Assembly: GCA_021776775.1 (NCBI GenBank)
Contig: JAJFFE010000331.1
Span: 1-34,721, forward strand
Direction of reading: 5' to 3'
Length of the DNA stretch: 34,721 nucleotides
DNA from: Planctomycetota bacterium
Lineage (GTDB): Bacteria > Planctomycetota > UBA8108 > UBA1146 > JAJFFE01
Made by a program: the position numbers and the translations under genes. The notes below the pieces were generated by a model. It was not told the origin of the DNA and searched no databases. It saw only the letters and a list, made by a program, of their open reading frames with translations. Positions 14,450-22,711 of this stretch are shown here, piece after piece; position 1 is the stretch's first letter; each line of letters starts with the position of its first letter.

Positions 14450-15292
14450 TCAGCGAGCCGACGGCGGTCGCAGACCGAGCCGCTGAATGACCTGCTGGAG
14501 ATCGTTCCAGACATCCTTCTTAGCCGAGGGCGTGCGCAGCAGATACGCCGGGTGGTACGTGACGACCACAGGAATCCCCTGGTACGCGTTGGCCTGACCT
14601 CGAAGCCGACCGACGGGGGTATCGCACCCCAACAGGAAATTCGACGCTGGGCGGCCCAACGCGACGATCATTTTGGGGCGGATCGCGGCGATTTGCCGCT
14701 CCAGGAACGGCGTGCACGTGGAAACCTCGTCGAGGCTCGGAGTCCGGTTTTCGGGAGGTCGACACTTCACCACGTTCGCGATGTAGACGTCGCTTCGCAC
14801 CAGTCCCATCGCGCCGATGATCTTGTCGAGTAACTGACCCGCCGGACCGACGAACGGTTCGCCCTGCCGATCCTCCTCTGCCCCAGGCCCCTCTCCGACG
14901 AACATGAGATCGGCATTCGGGTTTCCGACTCCGAACACGGTTTGCGTCCGTGCCTCGTGCAGGCGACATGACGTACACGCCGCCACCTCGGCAGCACACG
15001 CTTCGAGGCTCGCGCCCGGGGCTGCCGCCCCGCCGGCGTCTTCATCCCTCGCTCCCCGCTGCGCACCCACTGCGCTCGACGAATGGGCGACTTCAGCGTC
15101 GCCCGCAGCGACCGGTGGCGTCGCCGTCCGCGGCGGCGCGGAAACACCCGGTCGGCTCAGACCGGCGTCGGCGGACATCGCTGCGGCTCCACTGCGGCGA
15201 ACGACCGCGCGGTCGATGCCCCAGGAATCGAGGCCACGCAAGTGTGCCGCTAGCGATCGACGCACCCGATCTCGGTCGTCACTATTGCGCAT
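14450..15292 (-). CDS. Type 4 uracil-DNA glycosylase
   Basis: This protein of the family 4 uracil-DNA glycosylases removes uracil from DNA to start base-excision repair. The ATG at 15292 gives 280 residues, with AAGGGGA eight bases upstream; longer in-frame starts would run deep into the upstream gene. Residues 1-95 are an Ala/Arg-rich extension of no known fold. The catalytic domain (about 100-275) has the water-activating motif GEGPG (133-137), the DNA-binding HPAYLL motif (247-252), and the four cysteines expected to hold an iron-sulfur cluster (Cys106, Cys109, Cys177, Cys193). Its start overlaps the stop of the methylthiotransferase gene by 11 bases, so the two are co-transcribed. Confidence 0.94.
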   Translation of the reverse strand: MRNSDDRDRVRRSLAAHLRGLDSWGIDRAVVRRSGAAAMSADAGLSRPGVSAPPRTATPPVAAGDAEVAHSSSAVGAQRGARDEDAGGAAAPGASLEACAAEVAACTSCRLHEARTQTVFGVGNPNADLMFVGEGPGAEEDRQGEPFVGPAGQLLDKIIGAMGLVRSDVYIANVVKCRPPENRTPSLDEVSTCTPFLERQIAAIRPKMIVALGRPASNFLLGCDTPVGRLRGQANAYQGIPVVVTYHPAYLLRTPSAKKDVWNDLQQVIQRLGLRPPSAR

Positions 15293-16718
15293 CGGTGAGT
15301 TCCCCTTCGAGACGGACGGGGCCGGTGGTTCGTTGACGACCCTCGGTGGCGGCGCCCGTGATGACGACGTCGAGTTCGAGGTGGCGCAGCTCGTCGCGAT
15401 TCGGAAGCGACGACACGTCGAAGAAGACTTGATGCCCTTCGCGACACAAGCCGTTGGCCCAACCGTCACGAACCCGTTCGACCAGCACTCGTACCCGCTG
15501 CGATTGCCACCGCCGAGACTCGTTTTCGCGCAGTGTTCGTTCGAGTTCCCGGGCGCGCGCGACTCGCTCGACCTTGACGGTACCCGGGACACGGGACGGC
15601 AAGGCCGCCGCTTTCGTTCCGGTGCGAACGCTGTACGGAAAGATGTGAAGAAACGCGAATCGCGCCGCCGCGCATGTTTCGAGAGACTCTCGAAACTCGT
15701 CGTCGGTCTCCCCCGGAAAGCCCACCATCAGATCCGTCGTGATCACCGCACGCGGCAACACCGACCGAATCTGCGCGACCGATTCGAGGAACGACTCGGA
15801 TGTGTACTCTCGCCGCATCCGCTCGAGAACAGTCGCAGAGCCACTCTGCAGGGGAATATGGAAGAACTCACAGTACGCGTCGTCGCTCGCGATGAACTCG
15901 AGGAATTCGTCGGTGAACACTTTGATACCGATCGATGACAGCCGCACTCGCTCGATTCCGGGCACGCTTCGCAAGGCACGCATGAGCATCATGACACCGC
16001 CCTCGAGACCGAGGTCGGCACCGTAGCGCCGCAGGTGAATCCCCGTGATCACGAGTTCGCGAAATCCGTTCTCAGCCAGGCGCCTCGCTTCGGCCATGAC
16101 CTCGTCAATGCCGCGACTCTTGGACTTGCCCCGGACGAACGGAATAATGCAGTAGCTGCAGAAGTCATCGCAGCCGTCGTGGACCTTGATGAAGGCGCGC
16201 GTCCGTCGCGCGAAGCGCGAGGTCTTCAGATCGAAGATCGATCGGGAGCGTCGACGATCGGACACTCTCGGACCGACCGAGCGCAACTCCGCGCCTTCGA
16301 CCAACGCCGGGATTTGATCCTTCTCTTCGTTCCCCACGACGAACTCGACGCCCAACTTTCGACACGCGTCTCGATCTTCCGGTGAGAGACAACCCGTGAC
16401 GAGAACCCGACCCGCTAGCCCGCGCTCTTGCAGCCGGCGGACCGCGTTGACCCCCTTTTCTCCCGCTCGATCGGTTACCGTGCACGCGTTCACGATTACG
16501 AGATCCGCCGCCTGCTCGCCGACCAGTTCTCGATAGCCGAGCTCGAGGATCGATTCGCGGAGCGCTTGGGTGTCGTACTGATTGATCTTGCAGCCGAACG
16601 TCAAGAAGCGACACGTCGGTCGATCATCCACGTCCGCCGCCGAATCGATCTCGAGCGGCGCAAGGTCGATGGCATCCGAACCGATGGCATCAGGGTCGAC
16701 GGTGTCAGGCACGTGCAT
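15282..16718 (-). CDS. mtaB: MtaB-type tRNA threonylcarbamoyladenosine methylthiotransferase
   Basis: This 478-residue radical-SAM enzyme of the MiaB/MtaB family adds a methylthio group to modified adenosine 37 of tRNA. The ATG at 16718 has GGAGAG nine bases upstream; an ATG at 16784 has no ribosome site. The N-terminal MTTase domain starts TFGCKINQYDTQA, typical of MtaB rather than MiaB, with cluster cysteines 43, 79 and 110. The radical-SAM motif CDDFCSYC (Cys183, 187, 190) is followed by IIPFVRGKSKSR. A C-terminal TRAM-like RNA-binding segment occupies roughly the last 65 residues. A TAGAAT -10-like box lies at 16783-16788 on the minus strand, consistent with the shorter start. The subfamily call rests on the N-terminal motif. 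Confidence 0.93.
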   Translation of the reverse strand: MHVPDTVDPDAIGSDAIDLAPLEIDSAADVDDRPTCRFLTFGCKINQYDTQALRESILELGYRELVGEQAADLVIVNACTVTDRAGEKGVNAVRRLQERGLAGRVLVTGCLSPEDRDACRKLGVEFVVGNEEKDQIPALVEGAELRSVGPRVSDRRRSRSIFDLKTSRFARRTRAFIKVHDGCDDFCSYCIIPFVRGKSKSRGIDEVMAEARRLAENGFRELVITGIHLRRYGADLGLEGGVMMLMRALRSVPGIERVRLSSIGIKVFTDEFLEFIASDDAYCEFFHIPLQSGSATVLERMRREYTSESFLESVAQIRSVLPRAVITTDLMVGFPGETDDEFRESLETCAAARFAFLHIFPYSVRTGTKAAALPSRVPGTVKVERVARARELERTLRENESRRWQSQRVRVLVERVRDGWANGLCREGHQVFFDVSSLPNRDELRHLELDVVITGAATEGRQRTTGPVRLEGELTDAQ

Positions 16719-16838
16719 CACGCTTCGCTCTCCGGCGGAATGGGAACCGATGCCGGGCAGCTGGTTGGCAACCCGGCGCGGCATTCTATCGCAACGCCAT
16801 CAAACCGGAAGCCGGTTCGCTTCGGAGGCCCGGGTCCG

Positions 16839-16866
16839 TTGACTTCGCCGGTCCCGGTTCTACCAT
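16839..16866 (+). promoter_or_regulatory. Probable sigma70-type promoter of the lptD-like gene
   Basis: TTGACT (16839-16844) and TACCAT (16861-16866) are separated by 16 bases in the divergent gap between mtaB and the lptD-like gene. Transcription would start near 16873 and give a leader of about 90 bases to the TTG start at 16964. The -10 box is only a moderate match. Confidence 0.45.
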
Positions 16867-16963
16867 GCCGACGTCCAACGACCCGCACCATGAGCCCAGC
16901 GGATTTTCCGCTTCGGGGCTCGGCCGCGACCCTTTACGTCGCCCGTTCGAGGGAGTTCCTTAG

Positions 16964-19522
16964 TTGAACGACTGGAGTTCGCCGCGTGGCGTGATTCACC
17001 GCCCGCCGCGCTCGACTCGGGGGACAGCCTGGCTCGTCCTGGCGACAATGGTGGCCACGTCGCTCGTTCCGACCGGCTGGGCTGTGGCGCAGGACGGCGG
17101 TCCGCTCGCCGCGTATCGCCAGTACCTCACGCTGTTCGAGCAGTTCTACGCCGACAACACGCGCATCCTCCCTTTCGACGACGGCTCCGTGGGCGCGGTC
17201 CTGATCGGGAACGTCCATCTTCGAACCGAGGCGTTCGATCTGTGGTCCGACCGGGTCGCCGTATGGATCGGACCGGAAGAGGAAACCGTCGAACCCGACG
17301 GCTCGTCCACGGGAAAGAAAAAGACCACGCGCCCGGTCAAGCTCTACGCGGAAGGCAGAATTGTTCTCTTCCGCCAAGAAGCGAGCTTCCGGGGAGAATC
17401 GGTCTTCTACGACTCGACCACCAAGCGAGCCGTCATCACGGACGTGCGCGCGAGAGCCTTCCTCACTCAGGGGCGCAAGCCGGATGACCTCTTTGCGAAG
17501 GGGTCTTGGACATCGCGCGATCCCGGCCGCGGCGACGCGGTAGCAGCCATCGACGAGGAATCGCTTCCGCTTGCGGGCGGCGCTGTCGGTGACGCGGGGG
17601 TCGGCCAGACGGATCTCGGCCGTCACAACGAAGGAAGCTTGGTCCTCGCCGCGAAGCGCATGACGCTCGACGACTTCCGCCATCTCAGCGCGGAGGGGAT
17701 CGAAATCACGACGTGCGACTTCGGCGTCCCCCACTGGTCGCTCTCGGCAAAGGAAGCGAACGTCACTGAAATCCCACGAGAGCAAACCGCCCGAGACATG
17801 GCCGGTGATCCGATCGGTCCGACGCGTTCGTTCCTCGTGCAACTCAGCGGTGTGCGATTCAACTTGTGGGGCGAGTCCGTGCTACCGCTCCCGCCGATCA
17901 CCTGGGACACCTACTGGAACGAAGTACTGCCGATTCGCAGCGCCGGCTACTCGAGTTCATCGAAGTTTGGCAACGAAGCTGAGATCGTCTGGAACGGAAA
18001 TCTGCTCCTGCCGAGGTTCCTCAAGCCGCACGTCGATCTAGGCCTGCGCACCGAGTACCTGTCGAAGCGTGGCTTCGGATACGGTGTCGACCTCGAGCTC
18101 GGCGACAAGATCAGCCGTTGGTCCGACACCGCCGAGGGGTTCGATCTCTACGGGCGCGGGGTCTTCTTCGCCATCAACGACCGCGGACGAGACCGGGGCA
18201 ACATCGACCCGGAGACCAACGATCGTAGTCGGGTGCGTTACCACCAACGACTGAGACTGCCGACCTCGACGCTAGTCGACCTCGAGTACGCCATCGAGAA
18301 CGATCGCAATTTCCTGAACGAATATTACCAGAGCGAGGTTCAGGGTCAGAAGGCGCCGGAGAACTTGATCTACCTGCGTCAACCGTTCGGCGAAGACGTT
18401 GCCCTGACCCTTCTCGCCAAGAAGCGAATGGTGTCGTACCGCACGGTGACCGAGCGGCTCCCCGAGATCGCCGTTCACATTCTAGAGAAGCCGATCGCCG
18501 ACACCGGCCTGCGCATCGACACCACGATGCGTGGATCGTCACTGCGCTTCCTGCCCGACGATGTGACCGCCGCCAACTCACGACGGATGCTGCGCGGCGA
18601 CGTGCGCACCGTGCTGTCGACGGTCCTCGGCAAGACGACCTACGGCAAACTGCGACCCTTCATCGAGGCACGCGGAACAGCGTGGGAAGAAGACATCAAT
18701 CGAACCCGAAACATCGAGCGGCTCTCGCTCGCTACCGGGGGCTCCCTGGGTTGGCATTTGGGACGCACGTTCCGACTCGCCAAACGGGCGCTCGGAGTCG
18801 ACCTGCTGCGTCACGTGCTTCAGCCCGACATCGCGTACCGGTTCGTGTTCGAGAACAACGTCGACCCCAACCAGCTCTTCCCGTACGACACCACGGAACA
18901 AGTCCGCCGCTTCCAAGTGATCACCTTCGGACTCCGACAGTTCCTCTTCGGCCGCAAGAACCGACCGGCAAACGGTGACCCCGCAGCACCGCTGCCGAAG
19001 ACGCGAAAACTGGTCGAGGCGGAAGTGGAGATCGACTACTTCCCCGACTCCGGTCGCGACAACGCTCGTGACAATTGGGGACCCCTGCGTGGCGAGCTAC
19101 TTCTTCGCCCGGTGGACGGTATCGGAGCGTTCGTCGACGGCGCGTACAACGTTGAAAACGGCGGACGTTTCGACGAAGCCAACGCGGGAGTCACCTTCCG
19201 CACCCCGCCGGCAGGATCGGCATACGTCGATGCCGAGCGACGGTTCGAGTTCACCGTGGCCAACCGCTTCACCAAGCACCGCTCCCACAGCGTGTCGACC
19301 CACGGACTGTGGAAGGTCTCCGAGCAGTACGAACTCGGCATCCTGCTCGAGGAAGACGTTCGCCGACACAAGCGAGTCAACCAGGTGTACTCGGTCACCC
19401 GACATTTCCACCGCTGGTCTATGCTGATCGAGCTCGAAATCGACGAGGGCGAGGACAACGTCGGCTTTCACGTCCAGTTCGCTCCTCGGGACTTGCTCTA
19501 CTTCACCAGCCGCCGCCGTTGA
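16964..19522 (+). CDS. LptD/OstA-family outer-membrane assembly protein
   Basis: This 852-residue protein starts at a TTG with GAGGGAG upstream. A GTG nine codons later is possible. A signal peptide occupies roughly residues 20-43 (hydrophobic WLVLATMVATSLV, ending AVA-QDG). Residues about 75-165 have the OstA/LptA jellyroll pattern, including KLYAEGRIVLFRQEASFRG. Around residues 245-270 comes the LptD-type signature EITTCDFGVPHWSLSAKEA, then the plug/strand stretch and a long beta-barrel to the C-terminus. LptD inserts lipopolysaccharide into the outer leaflet of the outer membrane. This supports a diderm envelope for the host. The level of divergence means the exact substrate is uncertain. 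No lptE or lptA is adjacent. coaD follows 135 bases later. Confidence 0.85.
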   Translation: MNDWSSPRGVIHRPPRSTRGTAWLVLATMVATSLVPTGWAVAQDGGPLAAYRQYLTLFEQFYADNTRILPFDDGSVGAVLIGNVHLRTEAFDLWSDRVAVWIGPEEETVEPDGSSTGKKKTTRPVKLYAEGRIVLFRQEASFRGESVFYDSTTKRAVITDVRARAFLTQGRKPDDLFAKGSWTSRDPGRGDAVAAIDEESLPLAGGAVGDAGVGQTDLGRHNEGSLVLAAKRMTLDDFRHLSAEGIEITTCDFGVPHWSLSAKEANVTEIPREQTARDMAGDPIGPTRSFLVQLSGVRFNLWGESVLPLPPITWDTYWNEVLPIRSAGYSSSSKFGNEAEIVWNGNLLLPRFLKPHVDLGLRTEYLSKRGFGYGVDLELGDKISRWSDTAEGFDLYGRGVFFAINDRGRDRGNIDPETNDRSRVRYHQRLRLPTSTLVDLEYAIENDRNFLNEYYQSEVQGQKAPENLIYLRQPFGEDVALTLLAKKRMVSYRTVTERLPEIAVHILEKPIADTGLRIDTTMRGSSLRFLPDDVTAANSRRMLRGDVRTVLSTVLGKTTYGKLRPFIEARGTAWEEDINRTRNIERLSLATGGSLGWHLGRTFRLAKRALGVDLLRHVLQPDIAYRFVFENNVDPNQLFPYDTTEQVRRFQVITFGLRQFLFGRKNRPANGDPAAPLPKTRKLVEAEVEIDYFPDSGRDNARDNWGPLRGELLLRPVDGIGAFVDGAYNVENGGRFDEANAGVTFRTPPAGSAYVDAERRFEFTVANRFTKHRSHSVSTHGLWKVSEQYELGILLEEDVRRHKRVNQVYSVTRHFHRWSMLIELEIDEGEDNVGFHVQFAPRDLLYFTSRRR

Positions 19523-19657
19523 TCGACCAGGCGCAAATGCAGTAGCCTTCGTTCGGGGCAGGGACGCCAGAAGTCGTCGGCCAACCCGCCGTCCAGCGAC
19601 GGTTTCATCCGACAAAGGGCGTTCCCCCTTGGGATCGTCAAGTGAAGAGGAAGCGAC

Positions 19658-20161
19658 ATGCGACGCGCGATCTATCCCGGCACGTTCGATCCACCGCACC
19701 TCGGTCACATCGACCTGATCCTCCGCGGTCGCGCCTTGGTCGATGAGTTGATCGTGGCCGTGGCGATCAATCGCGACAAGAGCGCCCTTTTTTCTGACGA
19801 CGAGCGCATAGAACTCCTCGAGCGGTGCCTCACCGGTCACGAGGGCATCCGCTTGATCGCGTTCGACGGGTTGGTCGTCGATCTCCTCGAAAAGGAACAC
19901 GCGGATTTCATCCTGCGCGGGATCCGCACGTTCTCCGATTTCGAAGCGGAACTTGCCATGGCTTACACCAATCGACAGCTGTTCGCAGGGCAAGGAGCCG
20001 CCGAGACCCTGTTCTTACTGCCCCAGCTCGAGTACGCCCACTTCTCGTCGCGACGCGTCAAGGAGGTCGCCTCGTTTCACGGCGACGTCGGGATGTTTCT
20101 CCCGGAAGTGATCGCAGACGACGTCAAGGAGCGGCTGGCCGGGTTGGGCCCGAAGTCGTAG
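19658..20161 (+). CDS. coaD: Phosphopantetheine adenylyltransferase
   Basis: CoaD transfers AMP from ATP to 4'-phosphopantetheine, the penultimate step of coenzyme A synthesis, in the cytoplasm. The 167-residue length is normal. The nucleotidyltransferase motif is GTFDPPHLGH (residues 8-17), with HLGH in place of the usual TxGH. RGIRTFSDFEAELAMA in the middle and SSRRVKEVASFHGDV near the C-terminus match the family's substrate and ATP-binding segments. A GAGGAAG ribosome site precedes the ATG. It follows the lptD-like gene in the same direction and precedes ridA. Both gaps are short enough (135 and 69 bases) for possible co-transcription. Confidence 0.96.
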   Translation: MRRAIYPGTFDPPHLGHIDLILRGRALVDELIVAVAINRDKSALFSDDERIELLERCLTGHEGIRLIAFDGLVVDLLEKEHADFILRGIRTFSDFEAELAMAYTNRQLFAGQGAAETLFLLPQLEYAHFSSRRVKEVASFHGDVGMFLPEVIADDVKERLAGLGPKS

Positions 20162-20191
20162 GGTCCCCTCCCTCCCCGTCGTCCACTCCGA

Positions 20192-20197
20192 TATACT
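20192..20197 (+). promoter_or_regulatory. TATACT -10-like box before ridA
   Basis: TATACT lies 33 bases before the ridA ATG in the 69-base gap after coaD. There is no good -35 hexamer at the right distance, so the evidence is one hexamer plus position. A strong AGGAGG lies between it and the start codon. Confidence 0.3.
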
Positions 20198-20230
20198 GCG
20201 CGTTCGCTCGTCACTCGTAGGAGGACTTCC

Positions 20231-20617
20231 ATGGAACGCCGTGTCATCGCTACCCCCGACGCACCCGCTGCGATCGGGCCCTACTCGCAAGCTATTGTCT
20301 CGGATGGCTGGGTGTTCACGTCCGGTCAGATAGCTCTGGATCCAGCGACCGGAGAGATCGTCCGGGGCGGTATCAAGCCGGAGACCCATCGGGTGATGGC
20401 CAACTTAGGGGCGGTGCTCGAGGCAGCGGGAGCGTCCTTCGCCTCGGTGATCCGAACCACGATCTTTCTTGCGAACATGGACGACTTCGCAGTCGTCAAC
20501 GAAATCTATGGCAAACACTTCAGCGACGATCCGCCGGCTCGCGCCACGGTCGCCGTGAAGACGCTCCCGAAGGGTGTCAACGTCGAGATCGACGCGATCG
20601 CCCGAGTCCTCTCCTAG
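20231..20617 (+). CDS. ridA: RidA family enamine/imine deaminase
   Basis: RidA hydrolyses reactive enamine and imine intermediates released by PLP-dependent enzymes, protecting other enzymes. The 128-residue length and motifs are typical: PAAIGPYSQAI near the N-terminus, PPARATVAV with Arg104 as the substrate-binding arginine, and VEIDAIA with Glu120. AGGAGG stands six bases before the ATG. It is followed after 19 bases by oppD. The presence of a PLP-fold aminotransferase gene three genes downstream in the same apparent operon may be functionally meaningful, since RidA deals with by-products of such enzymes, but this is an inference. Confidence 0.96.
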   Translation: MERRVIATPDAPAAIGPYSQAIVSDGWVFTSGQIALDPATGEIVRGGIKPETHRVMANLGAVLEAAGASFASVIRTTIFLANMDDFAVVNEIYGKHFSDDPPARATVAVKTLPKGVNVEIDAIARVLS

Positions 20618-20636
20618 TCAAGTCCGAAAGACCCCC

Positions 20637-21686
20637 ATGCCGACCGAAGATCCACTGCTCGAGGTATCGGACCTGTGCACGTACTTCCACACCGAAGACG
20701 GCGTGGTCCGCGCTGTCGACGGCGTCTCGTACTCGATCGGGCGCGGGGAAACGTTGTGTGTTGTCGGAGAGTCGGGGTGTGGTAAGTCCGTCACCGCGAT
20801 GAGTATTCTTCAACTGATCCCGTCGCCGCCCGGCCGCATCGAGAGCGGTAAGATCCTCTTCGAAGGCAAGAACCTCGTCGAGTACGACGAAGCCGCCATG
20901 CGGACGATTCGCGGCAACGAGATCTCCGTCATCTTCCAAGAGCCGATGACCAGCCTCAACCCAGTGTTCAGGGTGGGAGATCAAATCGCAGAGGCGTTGA
21001 TCCTCCACCAAGGATTGAGCAAAGCGCAGGCACGCGAACGTACCATCGAGATGCTCCGCCGGGTCGGTATCCCGTCACCGGACAGTCGAGTGGACGAATA
21101 CCCGCACCAACTCTCTGGCGGAATGAAGCAGCGCATCATGATCGCCATGGCCCTCGCCTGCGATCCCGCCCTTCTTATCGCGGATGAGCCGACCACCGCG
21201 CTCGACGTGACGATCCAAGCGCAGATCCTGCAACTTCTCAGGGAACTCAAGCGCAGTGAGAACATGTCGATCCTGTTGATCACTCACGACCTCGCAGTGG
21301 TCGCAGAGATGGCGGATCACGTCGTCGTCATGTACGCCGGCAAGGTCATCGAACAGGCCGACGTCGAAGAGCTCTTCCTGCACCCGCAACACCCGTACAC
21401 GATCGGACTGTTCCGATCGCTACCGCGAGTCGGGCACCAAAAAGAGAAACTCGATGTCATCGAGGGCAACGTTCCCAACCCGCTCGAGTTTCCGGTCGGC
21501 TGCAAGTTCTGGCCACGTTGCGCGCACGCCACCGATATCTGCAAGCGAGAAGAACCGACGCTCGACGAAGTTCGGCCAGGACATTCTGCGTCGTGTCACA
21601 ACATCGGCGAGTTCGACGCAACCAACCCGTTCTTCGAAGAAGCGGGGTCGGGTCAACAGAAACCACAGTCGGGAGGCGCGGCATGA
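20637..21686 (+). CDS. oppD: Oligopeptide/dipeptide ABC transporter ATP-binding protein (OppD type)
   Basis: This is an ATPase subunit that powers peptide or related solute import at the inner face of the cytoplasmic membrane. The ATG at 20637 (349 residues) begins MPTEDPLLEVSDL; an earlier in-frame start lies inside ridA. Walker A is GESGCGKS (44-51), the Q-loop glutamine is near 101, the signature LSGGM is at 159-163, and Walker B LLIADEP is near 179-185. The C-terminal oligopeptide-transporter extension has CKFWPRCAHATDIC, typical of OppD/DppD. Its TGA overlaps the oppF ATG. No permease (OppB/OppC) or binding-protein gene is in the window. Confidence 0.93.
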   Translation: MPTEDPLLEVSDLCTYFHTEDGVVRAVDGVSYSIGRGETLCVVGESGCGKSVTAMSILQLIPSPPGRIESGKILFEGKNLVEYDEAAMRTIRGNEISVIFQEPMTSLNPVFRVGDQIAEALILHQGLSKAQARERTIEMLRRVGIPSPDSRVDEYPHQLSGGMKQRIMIAMALACDPALLIADEPTTALDVTIQAQILQLLRELKRSENMSILLITHDLAVVAEMADHVVVMYAGKVIEQADVEELFLHPQHPYTIGLFRSLPRVGHQKEKLDVIEGNVPNPLEFPVGCKFWPRCAHATDICKREEPTLDEVRPGHSASCHNIGEFDATNPFFEEAGSGQQKPQSGGAA

Positions 21687-22711
21687 CCGATACCAGCGCA
21701 ACGGAATCGTCGACGTCGACCTCAGGCCGTCGAATCGGCGGCCCCCTTCTCGAGGTGGAGAACCTCGTCAAGTACTTCCCGATTCGCAAAGGCCTGCTGT
21801 CGCGAACAGTCGGTCAAGTCCGCGCAGTCGACGACGTATCGTTCGCGGTTCGCGAACACGAAACCGTCGGCTTGGTGGGTGAATCCGGGTGTGGCAAGAC
21901 CACGGTCGGTCGGACTCTTCTCAACTTGATCCAACCCACCTCGGGCCGCGTCATGTACCGCGGGAAAAACCTGTTCGATGCTACCGCCAGCGACTTGCGA
22001 GATCTTCGCCGCAAGGTGCAGATCATTTTCCAGGATCCGTACGGCTCGCTGAACCCACGGATGACGGTCGGCTCGATTGTCGGCGAAGGCCCCGCCATTC
22101 ACCGCCTCGGCTCGAAGGCGGAACAGAAAGAACGCTGCGACTATGTGATCGATCGGGTCGGGCTCGATCCGTCGATCCACAAGCATCGGTATCCCCATGA
22201 ATTCTCCGGTGGACAGCGTCAGCGCATCGGTATCGCCCGAGCACTCGCAGTGAACCCAGAGTTCATCGTCTGCGACGAAGCGGTGAGCGCTCTCGACGTC
22301 TCTATTCAGGCGCAGGTCATCAACCTGTTGATGGAGCTGCAAGCCGAGTTCGACTTGTCGTACTTGTTCATCGCCCATGACCTAGCCGTCGTCGAACACA
22401 TCAGCGACCGCGTGCTCGTCATGTATCTCGGCAAGATTGTCGAGGAAGCGTCGGCGATCGACTTGTACCGCAATCCGCGACACCCCTACACCAAAGCGTT
22501 GCTCGATGCGGTCCCGAACCCCGATCCCCGTCAGCGATCGGAGCGAGCGCTTCTGACCGGAGACGTCCCGTCTCCGATCAATCCCCCGCCCGGTTGCCGG
22601 TTCCACACCCGCTGCCCCTCGGTCATGGACAAATGTTCAGTGGAAATCCCGCCGGGCTTTCCGATCGGTGACGGCCACGTTTCACACTGCTTCCTCGAGG
22701 AAAACGAATGA
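21683..22711 (+). CDS. oppF: Oligopeptide/dipeptide ABC transporter ATP-binding protein (OppF type)
   Basis: This is the second ATPase of the peptide importer, forming a heterodimer with OppD. The ATG at 21683 (342 residues) overlaps the oppD stop (ATGA) and has GGGAGG six bases upstream. After a Thr/Ser-rich lead of about 15 residues, Walker A is GESGCGKT (66-73). The signature FSGGQRQRIGIARAL and Walker B FIVCDEAVSALD follow. The insertion YFPIRKGLLSRTVGQVRAVD near the N-terminus and the C-terminal PPGCRFHTRCP motif are typical of OppF/DppF. It is coupled to the downstream aminotransferase gene by another ATGA overlap. Confidence 0.94.
   Translation: MTDTSATESSTSTSGRRIGGPLLEVENLVKYFPIRKGLLSRTVGQVRAVDDVSFAVREHETVGLVGESGCGKTTVGRTLLNLIQPTSGRVMYRGKNLFDATASDLRDLRRKVQIIFQDPYGSLNPRMTVGSIVGEGPAIHRLGSKAEQKERCDYVIDRVGLDPSIHKHRYPHEFSGGQRQRIGIARALAVNPEFIVCDEAVSALDVSIQAQVINLLMELQAEFDLSYLFIAHDLAVVEHISDRVLVMYLGKIVEEASAIDLYRNPRHPYTKALLDAVPNPDPRQRSERALLTGDVPSPINPPPGCRFHTRCPSVMDKCSVEIPPGFPIGDGHVSHCFLEENE

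Noticed and set aside
14158..14514. 118-residue minus-strand frame crossing the promoter at 14301-14328
   Set aside because: It runs out of the glycosylase 3' end through the promoter, so it cannot be translated from that promoter in full. The remaining 39-codon part has no ribosome site.
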